Assembly (NCBI GenBank): GCA_000349905.1
Contig: KB722738.1
Location: 2,343,158-2,407,157, forward strand
From: Volvariella volvacea V23
Lineage: Eukaryota; Basidiomycota; Agaricomycetes; Agaricales; Pluteaceae
Reading direction: 5' to 3'
DNA length: 64,000 bases
The translations under genes and the position numbers were made by a program. The notes under the pieces were generated by a model that had not been told where the DNA came from, ran no database searches, and saw only the letters and a list, made by a program, of their open reading frames with translations. Positions 57,157-64,000 of this stretch are shown piece by piece. The stretch's first letter is position 1. Each line of letters begins with the position of its first letter.

Positions 57157-58467
57157 ATGCAAATCGTAAACGACACTATTATCTCAGCTGGAGGTTCATT
57201 CGACAATCTCACTCCTCGCGAGGAAAATGTTCGAGAAGCTATGCTGGTTATCAGGATATTCCTTCCACTTATAGCGTCTGCGATCATTTGGATTTTCTCT
57301 CCGAAGGGGTGGTCATACGCAACGGCATGGACATTCAACCGCCTAGCAATCATCTGGTTCTTGTACGCTGATTCCGAGTCTCATTATGCTAGCACACCAC
57401 GAACTCATCACACTCTTACTAGGTCTGTGGGAATTTTTGGTCTCTGGGTGCATTTTCAGGAAGGAAAAACAACGAGAACGGTTTGTGTTACGACCACTTC
57501 TGATCCAAGCCTCCCACAATAATTATAATTTCCCAGACCCTCGTGCTGGCCATTCTTCACACGTAAGAATGCTCATGAACCAAGCGAAAATAGCTGATCG
57601 TTAATTTCAGACAAGTCGAAGTCCTCATGAACTCACTATTCGTTAATCTCAGCTTTACTAAGGGTGCAATCTTGGCGGGAATCTGGGGGTTGATTCTCTA
57701 CCCTCCGGCGTTAATGGTACCGTCGATAACAATCGTATGGTTTATGGCAACTACATTAGGCGGCGCTGGTGATTTACTAGTGGTGGGTAATATCCACTTA
57801 AATTCACTGTCATACTCATTTCATGCGCCGGAAACACAACATACAAATTAATTTGTTCATCAGTTCATGCTGTTAGCTTACGGAAGGAGATGGTTGTACG
57901 CTGCGGGGGCATTGGCGCATGTTGTAAGCTATCCCTCAATCCATGATACCCTTTGTGGTAAATACTAATAATACCTCCATATGGCCATGGCCCTCCTTAG
58001 CTTGGTGCGATCCTAGTATTCGCAGAAACTGTGATTTTTCTGGATTATATTATCTATATCGGGATCAGTATGTCATTCTCACCGTAAGCAATGTAACGAG
58101 AGTTCTAATCTGCCTCATTCTCTTCGCATTTCGGCATACTGTGAAGCATTCATTATTTTATGGTGAGTACCCAATCTTGATAATCAAGTCATTTCCCCGA
58201 ACTGAGAGCCTTCTTCAGGCTGCATTTCGGTTTAATCACCATCGCCGTCCTCAAGGACTCCCCTTCTCAACAACAACCCCACTACATCGAACTTGAGCAG
58301 GGTGATCACAGCGCCAAGGTAATTCCAAGGCAAAGACTCGCAAACCCATTGGATGGGGTCTCAGTCCCAGTTTGGGCAGTGGGGATTATGATTGTCCTTG
58401 GACTAGGGGGTGCTTTCGGAACGGCGTTCACTTTGAATTATCTCGCTGGAAGGCGGGTTGGGATGTA
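57157..58467 (+). CDS. Tandem membrane-protein family, copy 1
   Basis: Eight exons can be traced by comparison with copy 3, starting 57157-57362 and including the 16-nt microexon 58147-58162. The product has hydrophobic segments throughout: MLVIRIFLPLIASAIIWIFS, RLAIIWFLSVGIFGLWVHF, GAILAGIWGLILYPPALMVP, WFMATTLGGAGDLLVFMLLA, YAAGALAHV, ILVFAETVIFLDYIIYIG, FIILWLHFGLITIAVLKD and WAVGIMIVLGLGGAFGTAFT. About seven passes are likely, with a polar loop before the last. The sequence is the most diverged of the three (C-terminus ...NYLAGRRVGM). No lesion was found. Function unknown; the family appears restricted to mushrooms as far as I can judge. Confidence 0.7.
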
Positions 58468-58779
58468 GTAATGTGAGGACGTTGTTTCCTTTGACGCTCT
58501 ATACAATGAAATGGCCATGTAACTAGTAGGATACAAGCTGACGAGACGAGGTGTGTTGTCGTGCTTTATGTCGCTGTAATCTTATCTAATGTTTGATGGA
58601 ATACTGGTATTCTCTTGGCATTCTGTGATCCTATGTTACGACTCTGCATTGGCGGGGGGTTGTTAAATACAAGCGCTCTTAGCCAGTGCTGACCCAAGGT
58701 GGTCTCCGGGGGCTTGGACAGCTTGGCAGACGTATTGGCTTGACTATTCATTTGCCACTCAACTCGAGCTCAGTCAACA

Positions 58780-61000
58780 CCAAATTAGGTAGCCAAGCCA
58801 TAGGCGTTTTCCTTCTGAGATTTACATTTGGTAGCACAATGCTATAATGCATACTGAATAGTGCTACGCTTTCCCATAGCTGATCCCCAGATGTCTGTTG
58901 CACCTAAAACCATCAATGAACCAACGTGCATCCCCTTCGAGGTCTACAGTATGATATTGGCTATGGCATACGATAGACATCGTCACACACAACCATAGTA
59001 GTGGTTATACTACTTCTCAGGTACACAAGTATGGTATGTATGTTGATTTTGTGCTGTACATTTGTGGAGCTAATGTTTGATTGGTTCCTATATTGGTTTG
59101 TGTAGGATACGTGCCAGGCATTGAGTTACAGTTTATTTCCCTAAGTGGTCTACCTATACCGGAGCACAACTCGATTAATGGTTGCCCAGGCATTTTCCCT
59201 GAAGCGTCTAGGACTCGCAATGGTGTCCCGGGGAGGATGCATCATAAAAGTATGTCTCTTCCTGTGCTGCACGCAGCTCTAAAAAGGGAGCCCACCTAAG
59301 CGTGGCATCTCCCCATACTTCCCAACTTCCCCTACAAGGTCCCTCCGTCACGCCAGTCATCCCAGACGATATTCAAACTATACAATCATGCCCATGTCAA
59401 TTGTCAACGATACTATCGTCACCCATGAAGGGTCCTTTGACCTCACTCCGCGTGAAGACAACGTTCGAGACGCCATGCTAATTATGCGGATAGCAGCTCC
59501 AATCATTGCATCTGTCATCATATGGATATTCTCCCCCAAAGGATGGTCATATTCGAGTGCATGGACGTTCAACCGGCTTGCTATTATCTGGTTCTGGTAC
59601 GTTTGTCTTATATGTCGTATTAACGCGAATCGATTCATTTCCGGGTGATCATTAGGTCAGTTGGCATTGTGGGCCTCTGGGTGCATTTTCAAGAGAGAAA
59701 AACAACCAGAGCGGTTCGCATCATTACAAGTGTTATTTCAGAGCCTCGCCTAATATGCTTATCCTGCAGACACTCGTATTGGCTATCCTTCATACGTATG
59801 TCAAAATTAAAGTTAAATATGCTAAAAAGATGCTAATCAGCCACAGACAAGTGGAGGTCCTCATAAATTCGCTTTTACTTGGTCTATCCCTTGGCAAGGC
59901 TGCCACCTTAGCAGGCATTTGGGGGTTAATCACATACCCTCCGACGCTGATGGTTCCATCAATGAAGGTCATATGATTTTTAGTTGCTACATTAGGAGGT
60001 GCTGGTGATTTACTGGTGGTGAGTACTGCCCGGAGATTAAAGCTAAAGCACCGTCTTATGCATTGGCTCTGACATACCATATGCAACTCATTTTCTGCTA
60101 GGTTATGCTACTGACTTACGGGAAAAAATGGTGGTACGCTGCTGGAGCATTGGTGCATGTGGTAAGTTCTTCCTTCGACTCCTCAATCACCCAAGGAGTA
60201 ACACTAACACTGTTATCCTTTCCCCGTTCTTGTACAGCTCAGCGCCATTTTAGTGTTTGCCGAGACCGTAATTTCCGTGGACTTCATTATTTATAATGGT
60301 GTCTGTAAGTCGACATAATGCAGAACTGGACTAGAATTTGAACCACCTTTCATCCCCTACCTTCCATCATCTCTCAAAGCATTCACCCTTTTGTGGTAAG
60401 TTCATCATTCATCACCCCAATGTTGCATTTCTCTCACCGGCCCTGACACTGACTTTATCCCTCGCATCGCTTGCAGGCTTCACTATGGCATCATTACCTT
60501 CGCAGTCCTCAAAGACGCTCATGGCCATCTTCAGCCCACCTACAATCAGCTCTCATCAACCGTACAAGTGACCGTAGAGCAAGCCGAACAGGGCGCCGGT
60601 GGCTCGGGCACAGGGCCCAAGGACCCAGCAATCTCATGGCAAAAAGTTTCAAACCCGCTTGACCATGTTAACGTCCCCTTATGGGTATTTACGATCATGA
60701 TCGTTGTTGGGTTAGGCAGTGCTTTTGCGACAGCTTTTGTTCTGGATTATTTAGCTGGACGGATATAGGCGCATGGGGTTTTTGTAGATGTGAGGTTTGA
60801 GCGTGATGACTTGGAGTGACCGATGGAATAATACCAAGGTGGTGATAAATGGAAATTTGTACTAATGATCAATGATTGACGACCTGACGAAGTAATTAAT
60901 GCCTACCATGCAATTCTCCGTACACAACAAAGCGTAGATACGTACTTGACCTCATGCTACGCGTGCACGACGCCGGGCTCACTGGCGTCTTGCCTTATCA
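58780..61000. repeat. Tandem duplication unit A (contains copy 2)
   Basis: The non-coding flanks of copies 2 and 3 also match, so a block of about 2.2 kb was duplicated head to tail. Matching landmarks are ctgatccccag at 58880 and 61126, gtggagctaatgtttgatt at 59065 and 61319, the ATGs at 59388 and 61608, and acttgacctcatgc at 60946 and 63190. The period is 2220-2250 bp. Confidence 0.8.
59388..60768 (+). pseudogene. Tandem membrane-protein family, copy 2, nonsense codon
   Basis: Collinear with copy 3 exon by exon, including the 16-nt microexon at 60380-60395, and very similar in sequence (start MPMSIVNDTIVTHEGSFDLT). In exon 4 the codon that is TGG in copies 1 and 3 (K-I-A-W-F / T-I-V-W-F) is TGA here (59974-59976), truncating the protein after about half its length. 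Everything downstream is open in the expected frames (VEQAEQGAGGSGTGPKDPAI; VPLWVFTIMIVVGLGSAFAT; LDYLAGRI). A single G-to-A change suffices, so the loss is recent, unless the codon is read through. Confidence 0.75.
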
Positions 61001-63240
61001 TATTGGACTCGAACTCAGGCAACACCTAATCAAGCTTAAGTGGCCCAGCCTATACAGGCGTTTTTTCTTCCGAGGTTTACATTTGGTGATGCAATGCGGT
61101 GAATTGTGCTGCGCTTTGTGTCCCTGATCCCCAGGTGTTCCTATTCATCCGAGACCATCAAATCAACGTGCATCCCGTTCGGGATATGCAGTTTGATACC
61201 GGCTGCTCAATCTGTTGTTCAATGCGATAAGCATCATCACACTCAACCGTAGCAATGATCACACTTCTTCTCAGCTGCAAAAGTATGGTGTGTATGTTTA
61301 TTTCGTGCTGTACTTTGGTGGAGCTAATGTTTGATTAATTCCTTGCGTGGGATACGTGCCGGGTATTGCGGTACGGTTTATCTCCTAAGCTGTTTTACAC
61401 GGCTGCGTAATGACTTCCCTGACATCTGTTCTGAAGAGCCCAAGACCTGCGATGGGTGTCCCGGGCAGGAGGCTTCATGAGAAAATGCCTCGTCCTGTGC
61501 TGTTCGTAGCTCTCAAAAGGGAGCTCACCCATCCCCTCCAATTCCCAAACTTCATCTAGCAAATCCTCCCCTTTCCCTGTCACGCAAATCACTTCAGACG
61601 ATTTACAATGCCGATGTCAATTGTTAACGATACTATCATCACCCATGAAGGGTCCTTCGACCTCACCCCTCGTGAAGACAACGTTCGAGATGCTATGCTA
61701 ATTATGCGGATAGCAGCTCCAATCATTGCATCCGTTATTATATGGGTCCTCTCCCCTAAAGGATGGTCATATGCGAGTGCATGGACGTTCAATCGACTTG
61801 CTATTATCTGGTTCTGGTACGTCCATCCTATGCATCGTATCGATGCAATTCAACTCGGTTGGTTTGCTTTTTACTCAGCCTGGATACACATCAGGTCGGT
61901 GGGAATTGTGGGTCTTTGGGTTCATTTCCAAGAGGGAAAAACAACCAGGGCGGTTCGTATTGTTAATGCAAGTGCCATTTCGAGCTTCATTTGATACGTC
62001 TATCATACAGACGCTCACACTGGCCGTCCTTCACACGTATGTCAAAACTGGATACCCTAAAAAATGCTAATCACCCGCTATAGACAAGTCGAGGTTCTCA
62101 TAAACTCACTCTTCCTCGGTCTATCTCTTGGAAAGGCTTCTGCCCTAGCGGGCATTTGGGGTTTAATCCTATACCCTCCGATGCTGGTGGTTCCATCAAT
62201 AAAGATTGCATGGTTTTTGGCTGCTACAATGGGAGGTGCTGGCGATCTGTTAGTGGTAAGTACTGTCCACAGTTTAAGCCAAACACGCGGTGTTATACGG
62301 TTGCTTTGACCACCACATAAAATCCATTCTCTACTAGCTTATGCTACTGACGTACGGAAAAAAATGGTGGTACGCTGCTGGAGCATTGGCACACGTAGTA
62401 AGCTCTTAATTTGACGCCTAGAATCATCCGAAGAGCAACACTGATGCTGTTACCCTCCCCTGCCCTTTGTATAGCTCAGCGCCGTTTTAGTGTTTGCCGA
62501 AACCGTAATGTCTGTGGACTTGATTATTTATAATGGCATTTGTAAGTCGTCAAAACGCAGAACCCGACAACAATTCTAATCAACCCCTTAATCACTACCT
62601 TCCATCCTCTTTTCAAAGCATTCACCCTTTTGTGGTAAGTCCATCATTCGCCACCCCAACATTCATGCCGTATTTCTCTCGACGACCGTAACGTTGACTT
62701 TTACACCCCATCCGACCCACAGGCTTCACTTTGGCTTCATCACCCTCGCAGTCCTCAAAGACGCCCACAACTATCACCAGCCCGGCTACATCCGACTCTC
62801 ATCCGCAATCCCAATGACCGTAGAGCAGCTCGAACAGGGAAGCTCGGGCCCAGGGCCCAAGGACCCAGCAATCCCATGGCAAAAAGTCTCCAACCCGCTT
62901 GACCATGTTCATGTCCCCTTATGGGTGTTTGTGGTCATGGTCGTTGCCGGGTTGGGTGGTGCTTTTGGGACGGCTTTTGTGCTGGATTATTTGGCTGGGC
63001 GGATATAGACACACGGGGTGTTTTGTGGATGTAGGGTTTGAGCGCGATGGTTTGGAGAGGCTGTCGGCACGATACTAGAGAGGTTGGTCTATGGACATGA
63101 ATTAGGATGCGTATCGCGATTAATGGCCTGGCAAAGCGATTAATGCATCCAGTGTAATATCCTTTGTACACAGATAAGGCGTAGATACGTACTTGACCTC
63201 ATGCGACGCGTGTGCGACACCGGGCTCAATGGCGTTCCGC
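61001..63240. repeat. Tandem duplication unit B (contains copy 3)
   Basis: Second unit of the head-to-tail duplication; see the matching landmarks given for unit A. The unit includes about 600 bp of 5' flank and 200 bp of 3' flank, so promoter sequences were duplicated along with the gene. Confidence 0.8.
61608..63008 (+). CDS. Tandem membrane-protein family, copy 3
   Basis: Eight exons with consistent phases: 61608-61816, 61895-61952, 62011-62036, 62084-62255, 62338-62397, 62475-62541, 62619-62634, 62723-63008, giving 297 residues. Exon 7 is only 16 nt. Segments: MLIMRIAAPIIASVIIWVLS, RLAIIWFWSVGIVGLWVHF, LTLAVLHT, LINSLFLGLSLGKASALAGI, WGLILYPPMLVVPSIKIAWF, GGAGDLLVLMLLTYG, VLSAVLVFAETVMSVDLIIY, FTLLWLHFGFITLAVLKDA and a final VPLWVFVVMVVAGLGGAFGT, ending LDYLAGRI. 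About seven passes, with a polar loop (VEQLEQGSSGPGPKDPAIPW) before the last. The function is not recognised. This is the cleanest copy. Confidence 0.8.
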
Positions 63241-63878
63241 CCCGAAGTCCAGATGTTTATCGTATGAAACTATCAATGAGCTACGCGAGTGTTTATCCTT
63301 TTTGATGTGATTTCCGGGGAGCCCGGGTTACAATCTCATCAGTCTCCGGACCACTCGGGAAATCCTAACCTTCGTTCTTAACTTGCGCAGAGACAGTACC
63401 ACGCATACCTCACCCGAAGCCAACTTTATGCGTGCACATATCACAAGTGTACGCGTGAAATTATCAGACATGTAACAAAAGAGAGAAAAACTACATATGC
63501 ACACACGAGAATATGAAAGCAACTTGAACGCGAAAATGACGCGGGGAGAGGGGGTATATCTAACATCAGTACTTGTAGCCAGACTAGCTAAGAGAGTTAA
63601 TGTCAAGTTGACGAAGCAGCATCAACCGATCGAGAAAAAGGTCGGCAGTATTTTCATCGTGTAGCAAAAAAAAAGGAAAGGAGAGAAAGAGAAGATGGTA
63701 CAAGCGAAATGGAACATAGCAAACGAGTAGGGAGGGTCCAGCAGGGCTCGGGCGCTTTACAACCAGTGCCAGCCAAGAGGCAAGGTGTTATGACGGAAGC
63801 ACAGCGACGAGCGGACGAGGGAGACGCGGTGCTATATGCATTACGGAATACCATCCGTCAAGAAAAGTGAACTCGACA
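63241..63878. other. Intergenic / 3' UTR region
   Basis: No gene is seen. The minus-strand open stretches are interrupted and lack domains. It probably contains the 3' UTR of the gene entering from the right edge. Confidence 0.4.
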
Positions 63879-64000
63879 TCACATCTTGAAGGTGTATTCC
63901 TCTCCCTCATCAGGATTGACCTCCAATCTACCCGCATAAGTCTCCAGCATCTCCTTAATCTTCCTCCTCCTCACCGCCTTCTCATCATCTTCCACCATCT
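63879..64000 (-). CDS. 3' end of a gene running off the right edge
   Basis: The minus strand reads (from the window edge) MVEDDEKAVRRRKIKEMLET, then YAGRLEVNPDEGEEYTFKM and a TGA at 63879-63881. It is charged and helical, with good codon quality, unlike the shadow frames around it. Only about 40 residues are visible, so the protein cannot be named; the methionine seen first may be internal. Confidence 0.6.
   Translation of the reverse strand, partial: MVEDDEKAVRRRKIKEMLETYAGRLEVNPDEGEEYTFKM

Noticed and set aside
60995..61030. Possible tRNA B box (reverse complement gagttcgagtcc)
   Set aside because: No A box or cloverleaf could be formed, and the diverged repeat unit has a different sequence at the matching place.

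Overview
The window reads as nuclear DNA of a basidiomycete fungus, most likely an Agaricomycete. Genes are densely interrupted by introns of about 45-130 nt (mostly 50-60) with GT-AG, occasionally GC-AG, borders. The gene content also fits: many lineage-specific F-box proteins with an N-terminal coiled coil, a small CaaX peptide that begins MDTF like mushroom pheromone precursors, and a non-LTR retrotransposon with an RNase H domain. I cannot name the species.

Layout. 1-4921 is a CpG-poor, TpG/CpA-rich graveyard holding the remains of a kinase-like gene. It is followed by a 590-bp inverted-repeat element (4922-5511) and a 5'-truncated LINE with a 15-bp target duplication (5573-7382). 7446-18263 holds an F-box gene with a frame break, VPS39 (16 exons, every exon phase checked) and a large ankyrin-repeat protein. 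18264-22847 is a gene desert. 22848-28703 encodes the mRNA exporter Mex67 and an acidic protein of unknown function. A pheromone-precursor-like CaaX gene lies at 29365-29469. 31435-33822 is a secreted type-B carboxylesterase (14 exons, intact catalytic triad), followed by a single-exon F-box protein.

37169-47718 is a cluster of six paralogous F-box genes. Three look intact and three are broken in different ways (in-frame stop, 2-bp deletion, multiple shifts). Two of the copies form a tail-to-tail inverted pair. 47835-52000 holds another F-box gene and two paralogous small Dabb/ABM-like proteins. 52251-54011 is a decaying F-box gene. 55143-63008 holds multi-pass membrane protein genes, including a three-copy tandem family with a conserved 16-nt microexon; the middle copy carries a nonsense codon. 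The 3' end of one more gene enters at the right edge.

How the parts relate. VPS39 (HOPS vacuole tethering) and Mex67 (nuclear mRNA export) are conserved housekeeping genes. Around them sit rapidly duplicating families (F-box proteins, multi-pass membrane proteins, ABM-like proteins) at different stages of duplication and loss. The exon structures given were derived by hand from splice signals and frame continuity; no transcript data were available.
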